Of a stretch of 64,000 bases of DNA, positions 34,934-43,845 are shown in pieces (position 1 is the first letter of the stretch; each line of letters starts with the position of its first letter). The position numbers and the translations under genes were made by a program. The notes under the pieces are model-generated. The model was not told the origin of the DNA and did no database searches. It was given only the letters and a program-made list of their open reading frames with translations. The stretch is taken from positions 124,001 through 188,000 of the forward strand of contig PCXY01000005.1 in the NCBI GenBank assembly GCA_002762785.1, in the 5' to 3' direction. This stretch comes from Candidatus Woesearchaeota archaeon CG10_big_fil_rev_8_21_14_0_10_45_16. Its GTDB lineage: Archaea; Nanobdellota; Nanobdellia; Woesearchaeales; GW2011-AR9.

Positions 34934-35614
34934 ATGGAACAAGCAAAAACATTAAAGCAAGAGATCTGGGAAAAGAGCAAGAAACACAAAGAATGGAGCA
35001 TGGTCTTGACAGATTACATATCACGGCCAGTAGCTTACCTGATAGCTCGTTTTACTAACCTCACACCTAATCAGATCAGCATCCTCTCGTTCATCCTGGG
35101 GCTAGCAGGCTGTTACTTCCTGATCAGAGGTGGATATCAAAATACTCTGATTGGCGCGTCATTAGCCATGGCTTACAACGTATTAGACATGACCGACGGC
35201 ATCATCGCCAGAGTCAAAGGAAAAGCGTCACGGGTCGGCCACTGGCTTGACGGCATACTAGGTTTTGTCCTGACGCCATTGCTGGTGATAAGCCTGGCTA
35301 TCGGACTGCGGAACTATCTGGCTCTTACTCTAGGTCTTTTCGCCGCCATCAGTTATCCGCTGCAATACAACCTCGTCTATTTTTTCAACGCCGAAGTCGT
35401 CAACAAGAACGAAAAGTTAGGGATACCCGGCAAAGGCAAGCTAGAATGGACCCGTTACGTCTACGGCATCAGCCTTTTTTATATCGCCCTGTTCGTAGCT
35501 GCGATCGCCGATAAGACTTTCTGGGTACTGGGGTTCTGGGCTGTCTTCGGCAACCTTTACTGGATGGCTATTGTCATGGTCCAGTTCCTGACCATCAGGA
35601 AACAGCAACAGTGA
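34934..35614 (+). CDS. CDP-alcohol phosphatidyltransferase-family membrane protein, fourth Asp missing
   Basis: Membrane enzyme of 226 residues with the CDP-alcohol phosphotransferase signature DMTDGIIAR, then GHWLD. The usual motif ends G-x3-D-x3-D, but here the last position is Gly (GHWLDGILG), so the fourth Asp, normally the catalytic base, is absent. About six hydrophobic helices. Such enzymes join a CDP-alcohol to a second alcohol to make phosphodiester lipids. Within a glycan island it might add a phospho-polyol to a lipid-linked glycan, or it may have lost activity. Flanked by two GT4 genes. Confidence 0.85.
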   Translation: MEQAKTLKQEIWEKSKKHKEWSMVLTDYISRPVAYLIARFTNLTPNQISILSFILGLAGCYFLIRGGYQNTLIGASLAMAYNVLDMTDGIIARVKGKASRVGHWLDGILGFVLTPLLVISLAIGLRNYLALTLGLFAAISYPLQYNLVYFFNAEVVNKNEKLGIPGKGKLEWTRYVYGISLFYIALFVAAIADKTFWVLGFWAVFGNLYWMAIVMVQFLTIRKQQQ

Positions 35615-35646
35615 AAAAATAAGAGATGAAACGGGAATAGAAAAGA

Positions 35647-36720
35647 ATGATGAAAGTCTACTGTAACATTGATGTTGATCAGAGAAAGTTTGAAGGAAGG
35701 ACACAGATTTCCGGATCTATCGCAAGGTATCTACAAAAGAATGGATATGAGTTTACGAAAAATCCAAGAGAAGCCGATCTGATCCATTTCCACAGCAGCG
35801 GCGTCGCCGATTCATACCATGCTTTCAAACTGCAGCAGCGATGGAAAATTCCCTGTATCTACTCCTTGTACTCTAATGCGCAGACGGAAGTTGTTGGTCA
35901 TGTCCTTAATTTTATGATCCAGAAAATCTTCTTTCAGCCGACGGCAACAAGATTCCTATCCAGTTACAGTGCCATCTTACCGTTACGCTGGCGGGGGTTC
36001 TATCTAAAGAAACTGAAGAAAGTTATCGTTCCTACGGCTGACCTTAGTAGAAAACTTTTTGCAAATACTGAGACTATCCATTTTGGTGTGGATACCAGTT
36101 TCTTTAAGCCGCTCCCGAAAATTGAAAGAGAGGGCAATGATGCTAAAACGGCAGCCAGACTTTTCCGCATCGCCTATTTCGGACATCCCGGCGTCTTCAA
36201 AGGACTGAACGACTTTGTCAATGCTGCCAAGAAGCTGCCGAAAAGTATCGAGGCGCATGTCTACCTTACGGAAGTACCAGCCAAAGTAGTAAAATACATC
36301 CGAAAGAGAGATCCACGGATCGTCATCCATGGTTTCACTAACGATCTAGTGCAGGAATATAACAACATGGATGCGGTTGTGCTTCCGTACAGGATGCAGA
36401 TCGGTACTGTAGCCAATCCCCTAGTGTTGTTAGAAGCTATGTCCTGCGGCAGACCGGTGATAACCACAGACTGGAAATTCATCCGGGAGATCGTGGGAGA
36501 TGCAGCTATCATCGTCAAGAAGAACTCACCGGCCGCCATCAGTAGAGCGGTTCTTCACCTAGAGCGAGAATCGCAGCTGCGGGAGATTCTGGGAAAAAGA
36601 GCCCGTCTAAGAGTGGAGAAAGAATATAGCCTTACACAGATGCTTCAATCTTACCACCGATTATACACTTCTTTTGAAAAAAATAGTAACAATACTGCGA
36701 GAGACGATGAGAAAGGCTAA
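35647..36720 (+). CDS. Family 4 glycosyltransferase
   Basis: GT-B enzyme of 357 residues with donor-site 'YFGHPGVFKGLNDFVNA' and 'VANPLVLLEAMSCGRPVI' carrying the distal Glu of the family. The N-terminal half is short ('HFHSSGVADSYHAF'). Two adjacent ATGs occur at 35647 and 35650; either may be used. Overlaps the SGNH gene by 14 bases, so the two are coupled. Donor and acceptor unknown. Confidence 0.9.
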   Translation: MMKVYCNIDVDQRKFEGRTQISGSIARYLQKNGYEFTKNPREADLIHFHSSGVADSYHAFKLQQRWKIPCIYSLYSNAQTEVVGHVLNFMIQKIFFQPTATRFLSSYSAILPLRWRGFYLKKLKKVIVPTADLSRKLFANTETIHFGVDTSFFKPLPKIEREGNDAKTAARLFRIAYFGHPGVFKGLNDFVNAAKKLPKSIEAHVYLTEVPAKVVKYIRKRDPRIVIHGFTNDLVQEYNNMDAVVLPYRMQIGTVANPLVLLEAMSCGRPVITTDWKFIREIVGDAAIIVKKNSPAAISRAVLHLERESQLREILGKRARLRVEKEYSLTQMLQSYHRLYTSFEKNSNNTARDDEKG

Positions 36721-38041
36721 TTCTCTGGTCATTGTGAGTATATTGATTGCCATCAGCTGGTGGCTTGCCGGAAATTGGGGAACAAAGGCTTTACTGCTGT
36801 ACTTAGGAGTTATCGTCATCCTGGAACTTCTTTCCTGGCTGCTAGTCCTGAAACTCAGGAACTATTCGCCGTTGTTCATCACACCAAAAGATGAAACTCC
36901 GGAACTCAGCAAGGATGGTCTTTTTAAATTTTTTAAGCATGGCTACGATCCGGAGTTGGGCTGGATCAGGAAACCGAACACGTCAAAACAGGAGAGGAGC
37001 AGGGTCGGTCTCACTTCTTACAGCATCGATGAAAAAGGGGCCAGACGAAATCCTGGCCATGAACATCTTCCGGCTATCATCTCCTGCTACGGCGATTCAT
37101 TCACCTTTGCCCGCCAGGTTAATGACGATCAGACTTGGGGATGGTATCTCTCGGAGATGACCAAAAGTAATGTGCTAAATTTCGGTGTCGGTAACTACGG
37201 GGTTGATCAGGCTTTTCTCCGTCTGAAACGAGAATACCCTCAGAACAAGACTAAGATTGTCATCATGGGCATAGTTCCTTCAACTATACTAAGGATACTC
37301 GCTGTCTGGAAACACTACCATGATTATGGCAACACCTTCGGCTTCAAGCCGATCTATCTCCTGAAAGATGGAAAGCTGCAGTTGACTCCTAACTTTATCG
37401 ACAGTCAGGAAAAATTTGACCATTATCAAGATTATCTACCGCAGATACAAAAACTGGATCATTTTTATGATAACAAATTTAAGAAAGAGATGCTGCAGTT
37501 CCCATATCTTGTTTCTATCTTGAGTAATCCTCACCGTAATATTCCCCTCATAACAGCAGTCATGGTTTCTGCGTTAAGAAGTCGAGAAAATGGCAAGGAA
37601 AAACAGAGAAATGATCCCAGAGATGAAGAAAATAAGATAAAACAGATGATGGATTTTCTGGCAACTCTCAAAGGCAGGTTCTTCATACCGACAAAGTATC
37701 ATCTTTACAGCAATAAATACGCGGTCGACCTCCTGACAGCCATCATCGAAGAGTTCAAGCGGTATTGTCAAGAACAGGGGAGCACTCCGGTATTGGTCTG
37801 GATGCCGCAGAAAGATGATATCACTTTGATTAAGCGGCGAGGTTTATACTACAAAAATTTTGTTGATTCTATCAGTGATAAGATCAACGTTATTGACTTG
37901 ACGTCATCTCTTCTCAGGCAGGAAAGGATAGACACGATCTATGCGGAAGATTCTGCCGACGGCGGCCATTTCAGTCCGGAGGGAAACAGGTTTGTGGCAG
38001 AAGAGATCACCAAGGCTTTGAAAGAGAAAGATTTTCTTTAA
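36707..38041 (+). CDS. Membrane-anchored SGNH/GDSL-family hydrolase-like protein
   Basis: Two N-terminal hydrophobic helices (about residues 5-50) precede a domain with the block I motif CYGDSFTFA (nucleophile Ser) and a C-terminal 'DGGHFSPEGN', giving the Asp-x-x-His of SGNH hydrolases. Such proteins add or remove O-acyl groups on glycans. The ORF-track start at 36674 is TTG; I use ATG 36707, which still contains both helices. Its 3' end overlaps the convergent flippase gene by four bases. Likely acts on the membrane-bound glycan; direction of reaction not determinable. Confidence 0.82.
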   Translation: MRKANSLVIVSILIAISWWLAGNWGTKALLLYLGVIVILELLSWLLVLKLRNYSPLFITPKDETPELSKDGLFKFFKHGYDPELGWIRKPNTSKQERSRVGLTSYSIDEKGARRNPGHEHLPAIISCYGDSFTFARQVNDDQTWGWYLSEMTKSNVLNFGVGNYGVDQAFLRLKREYPQNKTKIVIMGIVPSTILRILAVWKHYHDYGNTFGFKPIYLLKDGKLQLTPNFIDSQEKFDHYQDYLPQIQKLDHFYDNKFKKEMLQFPYLVSILSNPHRNIPLITAVMVSALRSRENGKEKQRNDPRDEENKIKQMMDFLATLKGRFFIPTKYHLYSNKYAVDLLTAIIEEFKRYCQEQGSTPVLVWMPQKDDITLIKRRGLYYKNFVDSISDKINVIDLTSSLLRQERIDTIYAEDSADGGHFSPEGNRFVAEEITKALKEKDFL

Positions 38042-39555
38042 TTTTGCAGCTGCGTCTTCTTAGAAAAAACCCTTCGGCCCATCCTCTTTATCTCGGCAAA
38101 GTTGAATATCTTAAATGATAGTGAGAGGATGAAACAGAAGAGACACATGATCATAATGGAAAGCAAGACTGTCAGCCAACCTGAGCCGAATAGGAAAGTC
38201 AATAAGGGGTTAACGACAATTCCAGCAATAGCAAAGGAGATGAAAGCTACAGCTAAAATCTTAGACCATTTTTTTAAAGGCAGTTTTTTCTGTAATGAAG
38301 AGTAGACAATCTTAGTGGACATGAAGAACGAGAGATAATAACTGAAAGTAGTGGTAAACGCGGCTCCGATGATACCGAAAGAAGGAATCAACAAGAGGTT
38401 AAGGATAGTATTAGCAGCGGCGCTGATCATGGTGACCTTCATCACCGCTTTAGTTTTTCCCATTCCAGCCAGGATGCTGTTGTTAGACTGCACCAGGATG
38501 TAGATCATAACTCCCAGAAGCAGGATCTGGAAGGCCAATGCTCCCGACTGGTATTCCTGACCAAAGAGCGCGCCGATGATAAATTCGCTCTGAAAAAATA
38601 GTACAATAATCAATGGCAGCAAGGCAATAAGAACGTATTGGTGGATTAGATTAAGTCCCTGATAGAGACGCCGGAGGTCTCTTTTCTCCCATAGCTCGGA
38701 AGACATCGGAAAGACCACTGAAGAGAGTGAACGACCGATAGAAAGGATAATGATAGCTGTTGGCAGGACTACGTTGTAGATCCCAACATCGCTGAGAGAA
38801 ACAAAAAAAGTTAGGATAATGGTATCGATGTAGCCGATGACAGCGCCGCTGGCCGAGGTAAACAAGACTGGGATGCCGTAAGCGAGCATCTCTTTAGAGG
38901 TCTCTTTAAACTGTGAAATGGAGATAGTAAGCCTCGGCGAGACTTTAAGGAAAGGGATAAGATAGACTAAAGTGAGTAGTGGACCGATCAGCACATAGGC
39001 AAAGAGAGGGGCGTAAACCTTTGATACGAACGGCAGGAAGGCGATCACCAGCAGAAAGACCAGGACGTTTTTCAACAGCTCGACAGAAGAATAAAGAAAC
39101 ATCTTTTGGAAAGCCTGAAACATCTGCTTCTGGACCCGGAAGAAGATGCTGGAAAAGATATAGATCACCAGCAAGAGGAGAATGATGGAAGCGCGGCTGT
39201 CTTTAAAATAATGTACAGCCAGGTACGACGATCCCAGGATGAAGACGCCGCTCATGATGATCGTTCCTAGGAGCTGCCAGGCGATGGTCGTGGTAAGATA
39301 CCTCATAATATCTCCCTTGCTGCCGCGCACTCTGGCGGCGGCGATAAATTTTACAAGGGATTGATCAAGACCGAGATCCCTGATGAAAAGGAAGAAGATC
39401 ACAAAAGTGAATACAGCGTAGAAAAGACCATATTCTTCCGGACCGAGCAGACGGGCCAAGTAGATACGGGTGATATAGCTGACGATGGCTGCCAACGTTA
39501 CCATCAACAACGAGATGCCGGTGCTTCTTACAGCTTTCCTAAAATACGAGGACAT
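38038..39555 (-). CDS. Wzx/MATE-like polysaccharide flippase (copy 1)
   Basis: A 505-residue polytopic protein with about 12-14 membrane helices. The N-terminal 'GISLLMVTLAAIVSYITRIYLARLLGPEEYG' pattern and the internal 'SFGIIGAAFTT' near 395 are typical of Wzx/RfbX polysaccharide exporters of the MOP superfamily. It would move lipid-linked oligosaccharide to the outer face for AglB. TATA-like GATTTAAAAACAG is 28 bases from the ATG. A second, diverged flippase is at 53705. Confidence 0.93.
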   Translation of the reverse strand: MSSYFRKAVRSTGISLLMVTLAAIVSYITRIYLARLLGPEEYGLFYAVFTFVIFFLFIRDLGLDQSLVKFIAAARVRGSKGDIMRYLTTTIAWQLLGTIIMSGVFILGSSYLAVHYFKDSRASIILLLLVIYIFSSIFFRVQKQMFQAFQKMFLYSSVELLKNVLVFLLVIAFLPFVSKVYAPLFAYVLIGPLLTLVYLIPFLKVSPRLTISISQFKETSKEMLAYGIPVLFTSASGAVIGYIDTIILTFFVSLSDVGIYNVVLPTAIIILSIGRSLSSVVFPMSSELWEKRDLRRLYQGLNLIHQYVLIALLPLIIVLFFQSEFIIGALFGQEYQSGALAFQILLLGVMIYILVQSNNSILAGMGKTKAVMKVTMISAAANTILNLLLIPSFGIIGAAFTTTFSYYLSFFMSTKIVYSSLQKKLPLKKWSKILAVAFISFAIAGIVVNPLLTFLFGSGWLTVLLSIMIMCLFCFILSLSFKIFNFAEIKRMGRRVFSKKTQLQN

Positions 39556-39675
39556 GGGCGTCCAGCCGTATTGGCTGTTTTTAAATCTAATGGAGCAACC
39601 ATTCTGAACTGGTGGTTATAACTTTAAAGATCAGACCGCGAAAAGTTTATAAGCGGCTTTCTCTCCGGATCAATT

Positions 39676-39927
39676 ATGACTGAAATCACCTCAGCGCAGA
39701 AGTGGACTTTCTACGTCCTTTGCGGCTTGATAGTGGTAGTTCTAGTATTCTCGATCGGCGTGAGCAGGCTGCAGGGAGAAGATGCATACAACTCCTGCAT
39801 CCAAAAGAAATGTGAAAGTGGCGGGGAAAAATATTGTACTAAGAGTCGGGAAATCAACAACTGTTGCTTAGGTGCTCGAGGCCAGGTTGCTCAGAAAGAC
39901 GGGAAACTAGTGTGTGTGTTCAAGTGA
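39676..39927 (+). CDS. Small single-span membrane protein, Cys-rich exterior
   Basis: An 83-residue protein with one hydrophobic segment (about residues 12-33) followed by a short extracytoplasmic domain with six cysteines (pattern C..KKC, YC, NCC, VC). This could make three disulfides. TATA box GTTTATAAGC about 28 bases upstream supports a real leaderless gene. No family recognised. It stands alone between two minus-strand genes, with a structured 204-base gap after it. Could be a surface-exposed accessory peptide. Confidence 0.6.
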   Translation: MTEITSAQKWTFYVLCGLIVVVLVFSIGVSRLQGEDAYNSCIQKKCESGGEKYCTKSREINNCCLGARGQVAQKDGKLVCVFK

Positions 39928-40025
39928 GTTTATTTGAGTATCATTCTAAAAGATAATAAAAAAATGAAACCCGCTATTGACTCTTGGTTTAAATCATAAA
40001 AATGCGTGAAACCGTCTTACCCCGC

Positions 40026-40090
40026 CAGCAAAGTTGTTGCTTTGCTGTGGACATCCACAGACTAAAGCCAGTGGTTTTCTGGCTATTTTT
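40026..40090 (+). repeat. Cluster of three inverted repeats in the 39.9-40.1 kb gap
   Basis: CAGCAAAG/CTTTGCTG (8-base stem, 6-base loop), overlapping CTGTGGA-CA-TCCACAG, then AGCCAG/CTGGCT (6-base stem, 7-base loop) followed by ATTTTT. The rest of the 204-base gap is A/T-rich with no ORF. Could be a bidirectional terminator between converging genes, or a remnant of an IS200/IS605-type end; no transposase is present. Confidence 0.5.
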
Positions 40091-40131
40091 ACATAAAATT
40101 AGATAAGATGAATCAATGGATTTAAAATATT

Positions 40132-42114
40132 TTAATTAACTTTAAACACTAAGAAGAACCCATCTTTCTGCTGGTAGACGGGCTGCAGGAACGGCTGTTT
40201 GGCCAGCATCTCATCATATCTCTGCTGCAATAACTGCTGCGCCCCGTCGTTGCCGAAACTTGACTGCGCATAGCTGAGATCCATCCTCGGATTAACGACA
40301 AGATATTCGTACTTATGTTCTTTCAGGAAGTCATAAAGCTGATCAGCATCGTTCTGAGGGAAATCTTCCCGGAAATCGATGACATCCTGACACCAGGCGC
40401 AGCTGTAACCACCATAACCGATAGTCAGTTTATCTCTCGGTGAATAAAGAAAAACCGGCGTATTCAAAGGGATAGACTTGAACCACTGCCCGTATTCGTA
40501 AGCTTCCTGCGGTGAGAACGAGCCTGATGTCGGCCAGACTGCAGTATTGACTGCATACTTGTCGGAAGCAGACGTGAACAAGACCAGACCGATGAGAACT
40601 ATCGCTGCAGCAGCTTTAAGAACTTTCTGGCTGGAGAAAAAATTAACGACAGAAGAAAAGCCTTCTGCTGCGACTAAAGCCACTGCGATAGCTAGGATCA
40701 TCCAGATCCTGAACGGAGCCTTAGCTACTGAGATCGGAAAACCCTGGCCGTTGACACCCCAATAGGTGAAGACCAGCCAGAACAAAGAGACAGCCAACCA
40801 GGTATTTTTTTCTGTCATAAGCCGTGAACGGTACTTAAATAAGGCATAGATGAGACCGATGATGGCCAGCAGCGAGACGACAAAGCCGATGCCGATCGGA
40901 TTATTGATCATGTTATCCGGCTTCGTAAAGATAAAATCCTGTATGTGATAGATACGGGAACCGGAACCGCCGGCGCTGGTGATCTTGTCGAGGACGGCGC
41001 CAAGTTTAGTGATGACGGAATTGATAAACGACCCCCCCGTTGCAGCCAACGCCCCATCGCTGGCACTGGCTCCTGCTCCAGCATAATACGTGATAAATCC
41101 TCGAAGAGTATATTTCTGGATCATCACGCCCCACCAAACAAATGATAAAGCGATACCCCCGGCTAAGGCGGCATAACAACGATAGAAAAATTTCTTATGG
41201 ATGATTGAAACTAGGACTAGATATATGATCAGCATCGAAGTCAATTTGATCGGCTGTTCAAGATTCTGGGAAACCCAGATGCTGGCGACTAAGATTAGAG
41301 CGACTATCCACCAGCCTTCCTTCTCATCCGAACGGACTGCCTGTATAAAAGCATACATCGTCGGAAAAAAGATGGTGATGACCAGGCTGTGAGCCCAGAT
41401 GAAATGGCTAAGATACGCAGGGACAGAGGCCAGGACAAATGTTGCGAACAAAGCTTTGCCGCGGTTTTCTATCAGAAGATTAGCAAAAAGGTAGAAGAAT
41501 ATGAAGCCTAACGAAATAATCAGGGCATTGAAGAATTTCAAAGTCCAGGTGAGGTCAGGAGACGTTTGATGTAATATTCCCATCAGAACATCGTACGCCG
41601 GCGGATAAGGGTCGATATATGAAAGGACTGGGTCGACTGGTGTGTCTGCTACCATCACTGCCGGATCATAGGCATTCTTCTCAAGAGCAACATATTTCAC
41701 ACCGAGAGCATGGCCCCAAGGGTCTTCATCCTCAAGATATGGATACGAAAACGCGCCCGTGGTATAAGTATAGAAAGACACGGCAAATATCAAGAGAGCG
41801 ACGAGAAGAGCCGCGTCAGATTTCGTCAGCGAAATCTTAGGAAAAGTAAACTTGAAATTATTGGATTTTGCTTTCTTCGCAAAGATGATCGCTGGAAAGA
41901 TCAGGCTCAGGAACAGGAATAATCTCCAGTCAAGAGGGACATGGATGGCATTTATGATAATGGCTAAGATCGGAAAGATACCTAAACCAAGACCAACATT
42001 GACAAAAAATCGTTCCAGCCAACGGCTAGGTTTAGGTAGGAAGTAAGAAGCTGTAAAGCCCAGCCCCCACATATAGATGAAAAAAAGTACGATCGTCAAA
42101 AAAGATACGCTCAT
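40132..42114 (-). CDS. GT-C fold membrane glycosyltransferase, STT3/PMT-like
   Basis: A 660-residue polytopic protein with about 12-13 helices and a soluble C-terminal domain of roughly 110 residues (with a CAWC pair). After the early helices comes an acidic loop, LEDEDPWGHA, placed like the DxD of STT3 and other GT-C enzymes. It lacks the WWDxG of AglB, so it is not an oligosaccharyltransferase of the usual type. An upstream GAGGT Shine-Dalgarno site 8 bases before the ATG and a TATA box at about 42150 suggest a leadered transcript. Likely transfers a sugar from a lipid carrier on the outer membrane face. Confidence 0.82.
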   Translation of the reverse strand: MSVSFLTIVLFFIYMWGLGFTASYFLPKPSRWLERFFVNVGLGLGIFPILAIIINAIHVPLDWRLFLFLSLIFPAIIFAKKAKSNNFKFTFPKISLTKSDAALLVALLIFAVSFYTYTTGAFSYPYLEDEDPWGHALGVKYVALEKNAYDPAVMVADTPVDPVLSYIDPYPPAYDVLMGILHQTSPDLTWTLKFFNALIISLGFIFFYLFANLLIENRGKALFATFVLASVPAYLSHFIWAHSLVITIFFPTMYAFIQAVRSDEKEGWWIVALILVASIWVSQNLEQPIKLTSMLIIYLVLVSIIHKKFFYRCYAALAGGIALSFVWWGVMIQKYTLRGFITYYAGAGASASDGALAATGGSFINSVITKLGAVLDKITSAGGSGSRIYHIQDFIFTKPDNMINNPIGIGFVVSLLAIIGLIYALFKYRSRLMTEKNTWLAVSLFWLVFTYWGVNGQGFPISVAKAPFRIWMILAIAVALVAAEGFSSVVNFFSSQKVLKAAAAIVLIGLVLFTSASDKYAVNTAVWPTSGSFSPQEAYEYGQWFKSIPLNTPVFLYSPRDKLTIGYGGYSCAWCQDVIDFREDFPQNDADQLYDFLKEHKYEYLVVNPRMDLSYAQSSFGNDGAQQLLQQRYDEMLAKQPFLQPVYQQKDGFFLVFKVN

Positions 42115-42193
42115 TTTTACCTCAAGTTTTCAGAGTAAAGAGTCTTTTATAAGATTATCGCCTTTCTTCTATCGTAATATCATGATAAGAGTA

Positions 42194-43702
42194 TCAATCA
42201 ACACTGTATTTGTATAAGGACAGACCATAAAACTCTTCTGAATCCTCCAAACGATAATTGAGTGGAACCTTTTCTTGATAATAATCATAAGGGCGGGAAT
42301 TTTTACTAAGGAGCAACCAAAACTTTTCTTCAGAAGAGAAAGCAGCTGCGACTTCTTGTGGACTCAGCTCAGCAGCCTGCCGCCAGCCGGTGGTCCAGGT
42401 CAGGTTGTGGATTCCAGAGAAACCTTGGTCGTAGTAATTGATGGAAAATGAGTTGGCGATGCCGCCGCTGTCCAGGAAGATAGACGGTGTTCCTTCACTT
42501 TGTTCATGGATATATGAAACTGCCTCCTCCCACTCCATCTTAGTCGGCGTCACGTAATAGACACCTAAAGAGAACAATGAGGTAAGGAGGATGAGGAGGA
42601 TTGAGATAACAGCCAGCTTCTTGGAGAACATCTTAAGGGAGAGATATGAAAACAAGACATAGATGACAGGAGCAAGGAACAAGGAATGACGCACCAGAAA
42701 ATAGGAATTAGTGATCGGAACCCTGAACAGAGGGATACCGAAGATAGTCAAAGGCGATAATGTTAGATACACATACGATGCTGAAAAGACCAGTATGGCG
42801 ACAAAGAACAGCCACGAGGGCATTTTGATACGTCGTATGCTACTTTCTACTTTTTTCCTGAAGACCAAGGTTAAAGCCAGGAGCCCGCCGACCAAAACCA
42901 GAGGGAGTGTGAACATCCAGATGCCGAGCTTAGCCAAGGCAGCTGGAACACCCAGCTTAAGATAAGTGGCGGCCGCTCCAGCATTCAGTATTTGGTACTG
43001 TTTCAACAATAATGGGAAAAGTGGGATGAGAAACAATCCCATCAAAGTATGTATCAGGATCCAGTTAAAGAAGAAATGACGGGATCGTTTCCAGTTCCAA
43101 AGGATATACAAAGTGAAAAGGAAAACAAGAAACACAGAGATATAGTTGACGTAAAGGCAAAGAAGCATCGCCAGAATGTACAACCCGTATGAAAGATAGA
43201 GGCTTTTCGTCGATCTAGAACTAGTCGTCTCAGCCCGGAACAAGCGGAGAAATGAATACGTGGAAAACAACGAGAGAAAGGTGAAGAGACTATACAGCCT
43301 GATCTCCTGTGAATATAAGACTTGAGTCATGGAAACAGCCATAAACAATGATGACAACAAAGCCGTCTTACGGCCAAAATAGGGAACGATCATAAAATAT
43401 AGCAGTAACACGGCCAGTACGCCGAAGATGACGGAGAGAAAGCGGGCGGCGAATACAGACGTGCCGAACCATTTGATCCATTTGTGAAGTAAAAGATAAT
43501 AACCGAAAGGGGCAGCTTCCGTCTGAGCGATCTCCGACATGACCACACCTGAATTTTCCTGAAAAGCATAACGCAAGGAATAGGCTTCATCAACCCAGAT
43601 GCTTTCAGTATCCAAACTGTATGTTCTCAACGAGAACGCTAAGAGGGTTATCAGTAGAAGGGCAAACAGCGCTTTCCGAGATGAGATATCTTTTGAGATC
43701 AC
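42194..43702 (-). CDS. GT-C fold glycosyltransferase (ArnT/PMT-like)
   Basis: Polytopic protein of 502 residues with an extracytoplasmic acidic motif WVDEAYSLR after the first helix, the GT39/GT83 signature. About 11 helices and a C-terminal soluble tail follow. Start codon is GTG; a box reading ATTTTATATAGG lies 28 bases upstream, so this is probably a leaderless GTG message. Acts on lipid-linked sugar at the outer face. No ATG near the N-terminus offers a better start. Confidence 0.85.
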   Translation of the reverse strand: MISKDISSRKALFALLLITLLAFSLRTYSLDTESIWVDEAYSLRYAFQENSGVVMSEIAQTEAAPFGYYLLLHKWIKWFGTSVFAARFLSVIFGVLAVLLLYFMIVPYFGRKTALLSSLFMAVSMTQVLYSQEIRLYSLFTFLSLFSTYSFLRLFRAETTSSRSTKSLYLSYGLYILAMLLCLYVNYISVFLVFLFTLYILWNWKRSRHFFFNWILIHTLMGLFLIPLFPLLLKQYQILNAGAAATYLKLGVPAALAKLGIWMFTLPLVLVGGLLALTLVFRKKVESSIRRIKMPSWLFFVAILVFSASYVYLTLSPLTIFGIPLFRVPITNSYFLVRHSLFLAPVIYVLFSYLSLKMFSKKLAVISILLILLTSLFSLGVYYVTPTKMEWEEAVSYIHEQSEGTPSIFLDSGGIANSFSINYYDQGFSGIHNLTWTTGWRQAAELSPQEVAAAFSSEEKFWLLLSKNSRPYDYYQEKVPLNYRLEDSEEFYGLSLYKYSVD

Positions 43703-43845
43703 GAACTTCTCGTCCCTATACCCTATATAAAATTTATTAAAGTAACTACTCTGTAGAAAATGAATGACCGCTACCCTTGTACGAGTAGAGGTCGCTTCTA
43801 AAATCCATTAAGTATATAAAACGAAAGCTGCTCTTCCAGGATGAG

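Noticed and set aside
38979-39621. Plus-strand ORFs (68 and 86 residues) over the first flippase gene
   Set aside because: Antisense shadows of a clear membrane protein; their translations are charged and low in hydrophobic structure.
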